From JAMQKA01 sp034521835 (GTDB lineage Bacteria > Bacteroidota > Rhodothermia > Balneolales > Balneolaceae), in NCBI GenBank assembly GCA_034521835.1, contig JAXHMA010000007.1:1-64000 (forward strand): a stretch of 64,000 nt of DNA, in the 5' to 3' direction. Made by a program: the position numbers and the translations under genes. A model generated the notes under the pieces. The model was given only the letters and a program-made list of their open reading frames with translations, ran no database searches and had not been told where the DNA came from. Shown piece after piece: positions 21,322 through 30,693 of the stretch. The first letter of the stretch is position 1. Every line of letters starts with the position of its first letter.

Positions 21322-23476
21322 TTATAAATCCATCGTCATCTGATTGGCTTTGCGGATTTCGTCGTAAAAACGGTTTCGCTTTTTGAAGAGTTTTTCAAAA
21401 TACGCGATTTGCCGGTCACGGTAGTCATAAATAATCGGAATCTGGTTCGACCGGGTGATCCGTCCGATGTACTGAATCAGCTTGCCCTTAAAGGCAAACG
21501 GGTACACCAGAAACAGGCAATCAAACCGGTCCACGTCAACGCCTTCTCCAAAAAATTGACCGGTGGCAAGGACGATCTGGAAGTGTCCGGCCTGAATCTG
21601 TTTCATCTTGGATTGCTGGCTGCCTTTGGAGTCATCGCCGCTGAGCGTAATCGTTTCAAACCGGTCCTTCAGGTACAGGTTCAAAACTTCGATATGCGAT
21701 TTCCGTTCGGTAAGCAGCAGCACTGTCTTTTTCTGGTCGATTACTGCGGTAAGGTCATCCACAATGAGCTGATTACGGGCGGTGTCATGCACCAGAATCC
21801 GGGAGAGCGTTTCAGTAGTCATCAATACCGGTAGTCAAAGGGAGCCTGAAGACCTGTTTCCCTGATATCGATCCGAATCGTGGAAGGTTTCTCATCATCC
21901 AGGAGATCAGCCGTAATCTCAGAGAGGATATTTCCGATATAGACATAAATCAAATCCTCATCATTGTTCTTGCGCATCGGTGTGGCCGTAAGTCCATACA
22001 AATAATAGGAATTGAATCGGGTGATGGTTTCGCGAAATGTTTTGGCCGGAATGTGATGACACTCATCGACGATAATAGTGCCGAACGAATCCAGAATCTT
22101 CTCGCTCTCCTCGTTTTGTTTCAGGGTTTGAATCATGCCTACCGTGATTTTCTCCCTGAGTTTTGTGGGACCCAGAAAACTTCCCGATATCTTTCTCCGG
22201 AATACCCAAAAACGACTCGATACGCTCGATCCACTGGTCAAACAGTTGCTTGCGGTGTACGACGATCAAGTGCCGGTTGCTGTTTGCGGGCGATAAGCTC
22301 CAGCCCCATAATGGTTTTGCCCGACCCCGGAGGCGCCACAATCACCCCAAAATCTTTCTTGGCGGTCGGCTCCAAGGCTTTCTCCTGATGCGGATACAGT
22401 TCAATGCTTGACTGGTAGGTCACCGGTGACTTCTTCTGGCGCCGGTCGTCGATATGGTATGATAGGTTCTCCTCTTTACAATAAGCAATTAAGTCGGGAA
22501 GAAAACCACGGGGGATAAAGACATGATTTTCCTTTTCACCAATAAGATTAAAATATTTTTCCGTCTTCCAGGTACTGCGGCCCAGCTTCTTTTTTATCAG
22601 ATAGTCTGAGTTGATAAAGTTTAGCTGATCTCTGATATAGCTGACAACCGAAGGAGGCATGTTGTCCCTGTTCAGCCACACCTGATTATCCAGAACGATT
22701 TCCAGTTCTTCTTCAGACCGGCTGGTGGGTGCAAGCGAATGAGAAGTTGAATTTTCGACTGAATTGTATAACTGGTCCAACTGGGAAGTAGATACTTTCC
22801 GTATTTCTGCCAGAAACTTCCATTGATCGCCGAACGGTTCAGCGGTTTCCGGATCCAAAAAGCAGGTGTTTCCCTCAGCCATCCATTTCTTGTTCATCGG
22901 CAGTGCTATGAGGTTGCCCAGACCTTTGCCTGAATGAGAGTCTTGATTGGGAAACAGCCGATCGAAACTGGCATCCTTCTCAAATTCAGAGAGAATACCG
23001 GCCTTCCTCAACAAATGAAAAGCTATTTCTCGGCTTTTCCTCGCCGGATAAGATTGTTGGAAAAAGATCCATACGTGTCCTCCATTCCCGGAACGTGAAC
23101 GTTCCAAATAAGCAGGAATATGATACTGCTCACATACCTGCAAAAACTGCCGGCTTTCAGCCAGCCAGTTTTCCTTGTCAAAATCGGCGGCCAGCAGCCA
23201 GGAGGTGTTATCCTTCAGCAGAGGATAAATGCCGACCGTTTCCTTTCCTGACAGGTGCTTCCGGATGACCGCCGGGGTAAGCGGGGCAAGCTCCTTGTGT
23301 TTGAAGTTCTGAAAAGTGCCACCCAGCGCTTTATGCTTTTCGTACTGGTCCCAGTCAACATTATAGGCTGGCATATAGCCGTCGCGATCTTCATTTTCCC
23401 ACCGGCGGCCGAAGATATCTTCCCGGCCTTTAAAAAGAGATTGGAAAAGTTCAAGATGCTGGTTGGATACCGCCAT
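21322..23476 (-). pseudogene. TOTE-type archaeo-eukaryotic primase fused to a DEAD/DEAH helicase, frameshifted
   Basis: About 710 residues. N-terminal AEP primase domain: metal-binding Asp pair in LLAADFDKENW, the His motif RSGNGGHVWIFF and GLGNLIALPM. C-terminal superfamily 2 helicase: Walker A VAPPGSGKTIMG (near 22330), LIVVHRKQLFDQW, DEAH-type IIVDECHHIP (22070), LYGLTATPMR (21980), then after a shift at 21825 VLLLTERKSHIEVL and the arginine motif QYIGRITRSNQIP. Three shifts (about 22270, 22190, 21825). This architecture belongs to the AEP-TOTE family proposed to act in conflict with mobile DNA. Start ATG at 23476. Confidence 0.8.
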
Positions 23477-23638
23477 GAAAAAGAAACAAAAGAATTCTCA
23501 TTAGATACACATTTACAATTTAACAATTTGATGTTTGAACTTGTTAATCAAAGATAATTCGGTAACCGGGGAGTTATGTGATTAGGGCTAAAAAATCCTA
23601 GCGAAGCTCATTATCATCTGATTCTAGCTGTTCTCTAT

Positions 23639-24350
23639 TCATGGTCCCGGTTTTCGCTCAGATTTATAATTTTCAAGCTCGATACGTTCACTGTCCTTCA
23701 ATACAGGCCAGAACGATAACGATTGGCGCAAACGAGTTGAACGTTCTGAATCCGACTCTAAAAACTTCTTCAGCCGCTGAAAAGACATGCTTTCAAGAAT
23801 GTGTTTCCCCTCCTGTAGTTCTTTTTTCTCACCAGAACTGATTTGTGGAAAACGATCTTCAAGATACTTAATCGTCCGCTGAATGATTTCCGGATACGTT
23901 TTAAGAAGTTCGGTCCAGGCTTTGGAATCAATGTGAGATTGAATGTCCAAGTCCTTGTGAGTTCTTTTGCCCATCCACTTCATTTTTTGAACTTTCCAGA
24001 TAATGGTGTGAGTCCGCTCCCCCGAAGTAAGATGATATTTTCCGTATCGGTCTGCCGGTCTGGCCTCTATATCTGCCGAAGTTATTCCTGCTTATTTCAA
24101 TGGTTACATCAAGCCTCCTTTCGATATCAGAATCAAATAAGTCGATTTCTGAATTGATCTGCAATTTCATCAATGGTCTTGACGTCTCCTAAAAGAGCTA
24201 TTCGAATAGGATCTCCGTACTCATCGTATCTTTGAGCAACTTATCCAAATATCCAGGCTGATTTGGGTTTTGACTCAAGCCCCTTTGCACACCTTTTTAT
24301 ATCGTGGGAAATAATGGGCTGCTTTGAATCGAACTAAACATCCATCCTCG
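23639..24350 (-). pseudogene. Unrecognised protein, degraded or frameshifted
   Basis: I do not recognise this gene. Protein-like segments follow one another in shifted frames: YDEYGDPIRIALLGDVKTID (near 24210), SDIERRLDVTIEISRNNFGR (24120), a broken stretch, then IDSKAWTELLKTYPEIIQRT (23910) and RLKKFLESDSERSTRLRQ (23770), ending ENYKSERKPGP near 23640. The C-terminal half is charged and helical. It lies between the primase-helicase and an NmrA-like gene. Start unknown. Confidence 0.35.
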
Positions 24351-24417
24351 AACGTGTGGTAGCTGGGTAATGTTTGCATAGCCCTAATTGGATTTCAAAT
24401 TTTGAAATAAATCAACC

Positions 24418-25252
24418 ATGAGTCGAATTTTGGTCACAGCCGCCACCGGAAATGTGGGAACCCCTTTGATTCATTCATTGAAAAAGAAAGACCTGAACTT
24501 TACTGCAGCCACCCGTGATGCAGAAAGGGCCCGGGGCCAGCTTGGAGAATCAGTAGATACCGTTTTCCTTGATTATGAAGAGCCCGACAGCTTCGGCCCG
24601 GCCCTTCAGGGACACGATCAGTTGTTTCTATGCGGCCCCTCTGCCACGCCCAATGCCGCGGAGCTCATCATGCCGATGGTCGAGGAAGCCCAAGAGCAGG
24701 ATATTGAGCATATTGTGTTTATCGCCTCCCACCCGAGTGTTGCTGGTGCCATTGAAGAGTCAGGAGTTGACTATACCTTTATCAAGGCCAATTTCTTCAT
24801 GGAAAACTTTGAGATGTATCAGACGGAAGATATCCGCGAGCAGCAGCAGCTCTTCCTGCCCTGCGGCGAGGGAAAGGTGTCCTGGATTCACTGCCGCGAT
24901 ATCGGGGAAGTGGCCGCCAAACTGCTGGCGAATCCGTCGGACTGCAAGCAGCAGACCGTATCCATTACCGGACCCGAAGCACTGAACCTGTTCGAGGCCG
25001 CCGATATATTTTCCGAGGTGCTGGAAGCTGGTATCACCTACCAAAATCCAAACGATGAGACCTACCGAAGTGAAATGGAACGACGAGGCTACTCCGACAC
25101 CTACATCGATGCGATGATCGCCGTGTTCGGAAAAAATCAAGGATGGGAGCCGGTCAGACGTTAGTCCGATGGTTGAGCAGATCCTGGACCGACCGCCGCT
25201 CTCGCTGAAGGATTACGTGGAAGGTCATAAAGAGCATTTTCAGACGATATAA
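24418..25252 (+). CDS. NmrA-like NAD(P)-binding protein (atypical SDR), one frameshift near the end
   Basis: About 275 residues. N-terminal Rossmann motif ILVTAATGNVGTPL, then ATRDAERARGQLGE, LFLCGPSATPNA, HIVFIASHPSVAG and the substrate-side IKANFFMENFEMY. Proteins of this NmrA/HSCARG group bind NAD(P)(H) and act as redox sensors or quinone-type reductases. The frame stops at 25164 after QGWEPVRR. With one base changed near 25140 it continues SPMVEQILDRPPLSLKDYVE to a stop at 25252, the usual family C-terminus. Substrate unknown. Confidence 0.85.
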
Positions 25253-25370
25253 ATTCCTTGAGGATCTGTCGTCCGTGATTTGTTTAGGATTAATGGCAAG
25301 AATATGAGTGTATTTTCGCAGTATTCGATTCGATCTATAACTGAGCACCCAAGAAATTATATAACAATTT

Positions 25371-25396
25371 TATAACGCGTAACGTTACGCGTTATA
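25371..25396. promoter_or_regulatory. 26-bp perfect palindrome, probable HigA operator
   Basis: The half-site TATAACGCGTAAC (25371-25383) is followed at once by its exact reverse complement, ending 8 bases before the higB start codon. A long AT/GC-structured palindrome over the promoter of a toxin-antitoxin pair is the expected autorepression site for the HTH antitoxin encoded second. Confidence 0.75.
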
Positions 25397-25403
25397 TTGA
25401 GGT

Positions 25404-25685
25404 ATGATCAAATCATTCAAAGACAAGGAAACGGAGAAGGTTTTTAACAGAAACTACTCAAAAAAGCTGCCTGAGACGATCCAGCAGCGTGCCTTGCGAA
25501 AACTTAGAATGATTGATGCTGCCGCTGATATCAATGATCTTCGCGTACCTCCAGGGAATCGTTTAGAAGCACTCGGAGGAGATCACGAAGGCCAGCACAG
25601 CATTCGAATCAACAATCAATGGCGCATCTGTTTTACCTGGAGCCAGGGTGATGCGTATGACGTGGAGATTGTTGATTATCATTGA
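25404..25685 (+). CDS. higB: HigB/RelE-family mRNA-interferase toxin
   Basis: 93 residues, intact. Sequence runs MIKSFKDKETEKVFNRNYSK, then LRVPPGNRLEALGGDHEGQ, then RINNQWRICFTW and VEIVDYH. The PPGNRLE and INNQWRICF blocks are typical of HigB/GraT toxins, which cut mRNA on the ribosome. It comes first in the operon, toxin before antitoxin, which is characteristic of HigBA. A palindromic operator lies immediately upstream and higA starts 28 bases downstream. Confidence 0.93.
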   Translation: MIKSFKDKETEKVFNRNYSKKLPETIQQRALRKLRMIDAAADINDLRVPPGNRLEALGGDHEGQHSIRINNQWRICFTWSQGDAYDVEIVDYH

Positions 25686-25713
25686 CCTGACCAATTGACA
25701 AGGAGCTAAAGCC

Positions 25714-26020
25714 ATGACTACAAAAAAACTACAACCAATCCATCCCGGAGAAGTGCTTCGGGAGGAGTTTATTGAACCGATGGGCATGAGCCAGCGGGAA
25801 TTTGCCGAAAAAATCGGGGTAACCCATACGCGGCTCAACCAGATTGTAAACGAGAAACGAAGTATAACGGCCGATACCGCCCTGCGCCTGTCAAAAGCGC
25901 TGGGAACCACGGCCTGAATTCTGGATGAATCTACAAGCCCGGTACGACCTGGATCAAACCCGAGATGAATCCGGAAGCAAAATTGATAAAGAGGTACGCC
26001 CGTTGGTTAGCTCTTCATAA
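25714..26020 (+). CDS. higA: HigA family antitoxin (XRE HTH), frameshifted
   Basis: Antitoxin and autorepressor. IHPGEVLREEFIEPMGMSQRE begins the HTH domain, then EFAEKIGVTHTRLNQIVNEK (recognition helix) and TADTALRLSKALGTT. As written it stops at 25917 after GTTA. One base restored gives the family continuation EFWMNLQARYDLDQTRDESG and a stop at 26020. The EFWMNLQ block is nearly invariant in HigA/VapI proteins, so a sequencing indel is likely. An intact toxin with a truly truncated antitoxin would be hard to tolerate. Confidence 0.9.
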
Positions 26021-26042
26021 CATTCACTGGCAAAAATCTATC

Positions 26043-26497
26043 ATGCTTGAACAATACCAGATAAGTATTCAATACAAAACGCTGGAGCGAGAGATCCTGA
26101 ACGCACTTCTTGCCCTGGCAACGGGAGTGCTCACACTGGTCTATCCCAACTTCCTGTACCTGATTGCCGGTGGCTGACCTGTGGCTCGTAGGACTGCTGT
26201 TCATCGCCTTTCGCATTCCGGCATGGCTCTCCGCAGTACCGATTGTGGCGGGTGTACTGATCTTTATCTTCCCGAAGTTAGTTCCAACGACCTTTGCCAC
26301 TTTCCTTGGGCTATATTGGACTGTTATTGCTATTCTCCCTTGGTTTTGCTGCAACAGGTGTCATTACGCTGACTATTGCGATCATGATTTTTGCTAATCC
26401 GGGATCAGTGGCGTACCTGATTGCTCTGTTTTTATTGGTGTATGGCGTTTCTAATCTTATCCAGTGGTATCGGGAGTGGCAGAGCCGTACAACCTGA
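26043..26497 (+). pseudogene. HdeD-like (DUF308) small multi-pass membrane protein, frameshifted
   Basis: About 150 residues in three frames. Hydrophobic helices in order: ILNALLALATGVLTLVYPNF, LVGLLFIAFRIPAWLSAV, PIVAGVLIFIFPKLVP, LLFSLGFAATGVITLT and SVAYLIALFLLVYGVSNLIQ, ending WYREWQSRTT at 26497. The alternation of helices with short PNF, PKL and NPG turns resembles HdeD/DUF308 membrane proteins, linked in enterobacteria to acid resistance. Function here unknown. Two shifts, near 26175 and 26335. Confidence 0.6.
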
Positions 26498-26552
26498 TGA
26501 AGTTTTTACAGCTATTACAAAAGTGGTAAACGAGTTTTATAAAAAGAGTAAA

Positions 26553-26760
26553 TAGGACTTCCTCACAAAGTCGCAGGCCGGAAGGGATACAACTCCAATT
26601 TCTCTGGCCGCCCTAAGTCCAGAAAATCCCTGCTTCCAATGTTATGGGAAGCAACTAGTGTTGATAAGCAGTAACAGCTTAGAAGTCGACAGATGGGAAT
26701 ATCTGGGATTTTTTGGTGAGTTTTTTGGTTCGTTTTTTCCTCATCGAAAAAATGAATACT
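26553..26760. repeat. Dispersed repeat, copy D (relative of copy C)
   Basis: Begins TAGGACTTCCTCA-AAAGTC, contains AAGTCCAGAAAATCCCTGC (26615) and ATATCTGGGATT-TTTTGGTGA (near 26700), and ends CGAAAAAATGAATACT. All four blocks recur in the same order in copy C. The remaining gap to 26986 holds no gene. Confidence 0.6.
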
Positions 26761-26986
26761 CTGACTTTCCGACCACAACTATTTATTGTAGAGGCAGGTT
26801 GTTCTAATAGGTATGCGCAATTGCAAGGTGATTGGCGAAAAGGGGAAAAAACCGTGCAGTAAATTAACAACAAAAATCTATTAGCTCTTAAGTTTTAACA
26901 ATTGTTTAATAAGAGTCTGAGGAAGGAGCCCTAAATAGTTGACCTTCGGAAAACCATACCGGAACTTAATGGCTCAAATCAAATAG

Positions 26987-27851
26987 TTGAGATCAGTTCA
27001 AAAAGTGGACAGAAAAGCCATCGCCAAACATACCCTGCAGATACTGGAGCAGGGAAGATACCGCACGCCGGATGGGCATACCGTTGATCTGGAGAAAATA
27101 CTTAACGATTGCATAACAGGGACCGAATGCTACACCCCGGAACAGCTTGGTGCCATACGCAGCAGGGTGCTCGAAGAGCCGGTCTCACCTGACCAAGAAA
27201 CCGAAGTGGTAGTCTCTGAATGAAACGACCCTGCAGGGCAGTCGGCGTCTTGTCCAAAAGGAGCGTTACAACAACATCGGCGTCCTCAACTTTGCCCTTG
27301 GCGCGGAACCCGGGCGGCGGATTTTTAACCGGGGCCCTAGGCCCAGGAAGAGAGCCTGGCGCGGAGCTCTGGTCTGTATCCTCAGCCTCAAGCAGTGTCC
27401 TTCCTATTACGAATATCATCGCTCTCACCGGAGTACGCTCTATTCGGACCGTATGATATGGTCACCGGGCTGCCCGGTCTTTCGCACTGATGACGGTACG
27501 CTGCTAAATGAACCGTACCGGGTACACTTTATTACCAGTCCGGCACCCAACGCCGGGGCGGTCAGGCAGAACGAGCCTGAAAATAGTTCAAAAATTAAGC
27601 CTGTGTTGCGGGAACGCAGCGCTAAAGTACTGGCCCTCGCTGCGCATCACGGCTGCGATGCCTTGGTGCTCGGTGCCTGGGGATGCGGCGTATTCCGGAA
27701 CGATCCGGAGACAGTAGCCCGCATCTTTCGGAACCATCTCGGCCGGACCAGCGCCTTTTGCAACCGTTTCCAAAAAGTACTGTTCTCGGTGCTGGACTCT
27801 TCTGATGCGAAGCAAACGATCAAGCCCTTTCGTGCAGCTTTTGACCAGTAG
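26987..27851 (+). pseudogene. Bacterial-type poly(ADP-ribose) glycohydrolase (TIGR02452/DUF2263-like), frameshifted
   Basis: About 285 residues. Starts at TTG 26987 or GTG 27005 (VDRKAIAKHTLQILEQGRY). The diagnostic PARG loop is spread over two frames: NPGGGFLTGA (27310), then AQEESLARSSGLYP (27340). Then YYEYHRSHRSTLYSDRMIW (27410) and a C-terminal macro-fold half with VHFITSPAPNAGAV, ALAAHHGCDALVLGAWGCG and VFRNDPETVARIF. The GGG...QEE pair places the catalytic Glu residues that release ADP-ribose. Shifts near 27222, 27290-27350 and 27440. No ADP-ribosyltransferase partner is adjacent; the context is an accessory island. Confidence 0.8.
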
Positions 27852-27869
27852 AATCTGAACTCAAGTATT

Positions 27870-28159
27870 TAGGATTTCCTCAAAAAGTCCAAGCTGTTCA
27901 CCAAATACGAGGTGTTCCTTTTTGTGTGAACAAAAACGAATCACCGCCGGTGGGAAATGGTAGGAGTACGCGGACAGCCCCAAGTCCAGAAAATCCCTGC
28001 AACTGATTCAGGTAACACCACTTGGTGTGGATAACCAAGAGCCTGCTTGAAGCCACCAATAGAACAATATCTGGGGATTGTTTGGTGAATCATCTTCTTG
28101 GTGCCTGTTCTTCAGTTCCGAAAACTTTCGGAATTTTCCTCACCGAAAAAATGAACACC
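27870..28159. repeat. Dispersed GGTGTTC...GAACACC repeat, copy C
   Basis: Starts TAGGATTTCCTCA-AAAGTCC. GGTGTTCCTTTTTG lies at 27911 and the right end is CGAAAAAATGAACACC (28159), an inverted pair with the left end. It shares AAGTCCAGAAAATCCCTGC and TATCTGGGGATT-TTTGGTGA with copy D and the end motifs with copies A and B. Confidence 0.6.
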
Positions 28160-28637
28160 TGTTTCATGATGACCGCTCCTAACGGGATCTTGGATAGGCG
28201 GCTACAAATGCAGGGAAATTGGGCAAAAGCCAAAAAAACCTCGCAACCGGAACAGCTAACTTATCCGACAAATTATTGGCCCGCAAATAATTACCTTGTT
28301 ACAAGGAAGTCCATAAATAGAGCCTTTCCCCACATGAAGCTATCCGTTACTGAATAAAACTGCATTCAATAATAATCTCGATAAAATTCGGTAGTGTAAT
28401 TCAGGAGTAAAGTTAGGTAGTGAAATAAATGCGTTTTGAAAGTAAATTGATATTTGTAAGAAATAGGGGGAAGCTGGTAGAATTGAGCATTCCATCTCTA
28501 ATGATCGCTTATAATCACTTTTGATGTCATGGCCAGCAGTATTTTTATTGCTGAAATCTACCATACAAATAACGGCCCTGAGACAAACGCTAAGAATCCT
28601 TGCGTACAAAAGGATCCATTAATCAATACTTCTTATC
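28160..28637. other. Intergenic, no gene supported
   Basis: About 480 AT-rich bases between repeat copy C and the small Cys-containing peptide gene. It probably includes the promoter of the MNIO locus. Open frames here lack protein-like composition. Confidence 0.35.
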
Positions 28638-28877
28638 ATGAAAACTTCAAGAATTGATCAACAATCTAATTTTAGTAAAAGGGATACAGCTATTCATGTA
28701 ACCGTACCAGCCAAGGTAGCTTATAACATAAAGGATATGCAGAGGGTTACAGAAACTGTACTTGACAGACTCGGATGTCCGGCATGCCATTCAGGATTCG
28801 ATATCCGTTTTGACTTCGAAAGGCGATTTAATTTTAATGAGAACCTGGAGCTGATTGAACGCCGAAGACTGGGCTAA
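28638..28877 (+). CDS. Small CPACH-containing peptide, candidate precursor of an MNIO-modified RiPP
   Basis: 79 residues, intact, starting MKTSRIDQQSNFSKRDTA. The first 45 residues are polar and could serve as a leader: VTVPAKVAYNIKDMQRVTET. They are followed by a compact conserved-looking segment LGCPACHSGFDIRFDFERRF with Cys47, Cys50 and His51, and a charged tail ERRRLG. The stop is two bases before the start of the MNIO gene. Small peptides encoded directly upstream of DUF692 enzymes are often their substrates, with Cys, Asp or Asn residues modified. This role is inferred from position and the CxxCH motif. An alternative is a small metal- or redox-binding protein. Confidence 0.6.
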   Translation: MKTSRIDQQSNFSKRDTAIHVTVPAKVAYNIKDMQRVTETVLDRLGCPACHSGFDIRFDFERRFNFNENLELIERRRLG

Positions 28878-28879
28878 TA

Positions 28880-30341
28880 TGGATATTCCTGAGCAGGGAG
28901 TCGGTATTATTTATTTCCCGGGATTTGAAGAAACCATAGAACTCAACTCAGATCTTATTTCAACGATCGAAATTGAGCCGACAAACATTGTGGTTACATG
29001 ATAAGACTGAGTCGGTCTAACTCGCACAATCCAAATCAAGTTACATATCTCCAAACATTGAATAAACCGATCTCCTTTCATGGAGTTGGTTTCCCTGTGG
29101 GAGGGTCAATTACTTCTGATACTGAACATATAGAATGTATGCAGAATATGATTGATACTCTTAATCCTGTCTGGCTGAGTGAACACCTGAGTTTCAACAG
29201 GATCTATTCAGAGGGTTCTGTTATAAATACAAATTTCCTGCTTCCGCCTCTTCAGACGATGGAGGGGGTGCTGAATGCTGCAGAAGAGCTGAAACAGTAC
29301 GCAGCACACTTCGACCTGCCTTTTGCTTTTGAGACTGGCTATGAATTATCTAAAACCGCAAGAGTTTGAGATAACAGATGGTCAGTTTATCAACGAAGTT
29401 GCTGAACAAGCAGACTGTTATATTCTTTTGGATATTCATAATCTGCTTTCAAATCAAAAGAATGGAAGACAAAAGCTCTTCGATGCTCTCTCTCAGATAG
29501 ACTTACATAGAATTATACAAGTCCATCTTGCCGGTGGATTTTACTTTGACGGGTATTATCTCGATGCCCATTCAGGAGTTTCAAGTACCGAAGTGTTGGA
29601 GGTATTTGAAAAAGTGGTAAGAATCTTACCCAATCTAAAGGGAATAACTTTTGAAATGCTCTCTGATTATCTTCCTTCTGTGAGGAATGAAGATATCAGA
29701 AAACAACTCGAGATCATGAATTTGGTTTGGGAGGGCAGAGGAAAAGATGTGTCTGCTATTTCCTCAGAACCTGTGAATGATAAATCTTCAGAAATCACTA
29801 CTCCCGCTCTTAAAGATTATGAACGTGAGTTGGGATTACTGGGGATTCGAAAGAAACAAAGTACGGATGTCCCTTCTCTCGATTATTTGAACCACGATAA
29901 AGGAGTTAAAATAATCCAATCACTTACGGAGAAGTTCAGAAAGTCTCAGCTGGTCAGCATTGCCAAACTCTCATCAAGATATATTATGCTTAAATATGGA
30001 GAAGAAGTTTTTGAGCAAATATTTTCTGCTTACTGTGTAAATAATTATCCATGTCTCTTTGCTTCAGATAATGGCGTGCTTTTCTCTGAGTACTTGTTAT
30101 CAGATTCGGACTTAGTTGAGCAAGATGCCTTCTTCAAGATTTGGTAACGTATGAATATAATTCACTATTAACTTATATGGATGGGACAGAAAGAGAAATT
30201 GACATATCATTTAACCCTTATGATATTATTTCTTCTTTAGAAATGCGGAAATTACCGACAGATTTTTTCTACAGGGAATTATATCATTCGAATAACACCA
30301 GAAGAGAGCCCCCAAAGAAAAGTGGATATGGTATTTCATAG
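28880..30341 (+). pseudogene. DUF692/MNIO (multinuclear non-haem iron oxidase) with fused C-terminal partner domain, frameshifted
   Basis: Start ATG at 28880 (MDIPEQGVGIIYFPGFEET). After a shift near 28990-29020 comes HGVGFPVGGSI, then the metal-ligand blocks WLSEHLSFNR, FAFETG (shift near 29345), LLDIHNLL, IQVHLAGG and DAHSGVSSTE, and ITFEML. These mark the TIM-barrel of the MbnB/TglH/ChrH family, iron enzymes that remodel Cys or other residues in RiPP precursors. From about 29820 a second helical domain follows (KFRKSQLVSIAKLSSRYIML, then YLLSDSDLVEQDAFFKIW), continuing after a shift at 30140 to 30341. It resembles the separate partner proteins that usually present the peptide. At least three shifts. 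Confidence 0.8.
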
Positions 30342-30529
30342 TTAATCCATTTTTTTGATGTCAAGTGTACTGTATGAGGGCTTGGCCTGCCCCATTCTTC
30401 TTCGAAATACCCCAACTTTTTACGTAATTCGTTCCTGAAAAAAGAGAATCTCTAATTCATCAAGTTTTCAGTCAGAGAGGAGTAATTTAAGAAGGGATTT
30501 TAGGGCAAATAAGGGGAGGGAAAGAAAAG
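30342..30529. other. Intergenic, no gene recognised
   Basis: Lies between the MNIO stop and the tRNA 3' end. No clear hairpin-plus-T terminator seen. Confidence 0.3.
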
Positions 30530-30602
30530 TGGGCCCGGCAGGATTCGAACCTGCGACCAATCGATTATGAGTCGACTGCTCTAACCACTGAGCTACGGGC
30601 CC
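30530..30602 (-). tRNA. tRNA with CAT anticodon, probably tRNA-Ile2 (or tRNA-Met)
   Basis: 73-nt cloverleaf on the minus strand: acceptor GGGCCCG paired with CGGGCCC, D arm GCTC-AGTGGTTA-GAGC, anticodon arm with loop CTCATAA and T arm GCAGG-TTCGAAT-CCTGC, discriminator A. CCA is not encoded. The CAT anticodon fits elongator Met or the lysidine-modified Ile2. The run CGACTCATAATCG with TTGGTCGC resembles enterobacterial ileX, so I lean to Ile2. Confidence 0.93.
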
Positions 30603-30693
30603 ATATTGGTTCATCAAACCAAATGGCACATCATCAAAAGGGCGCCTAAATTAATGATTCTGTCCGCTGATAACAAGAATTCTGAACACGAAT

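Noticed and set aside
24569..24985. Second plus-strand frame of 138 residues
   Set aside because: Out-of-frame reading of the NmrA-like gene with Arg/Ser-rich, codon-shadow composition.
28340..28609. Minus-strand frame upstream of the small CPACH peptide
   Set aside because: Low-complexity composition, no motif, and it would cover the likely promoter of the MNIO locus.
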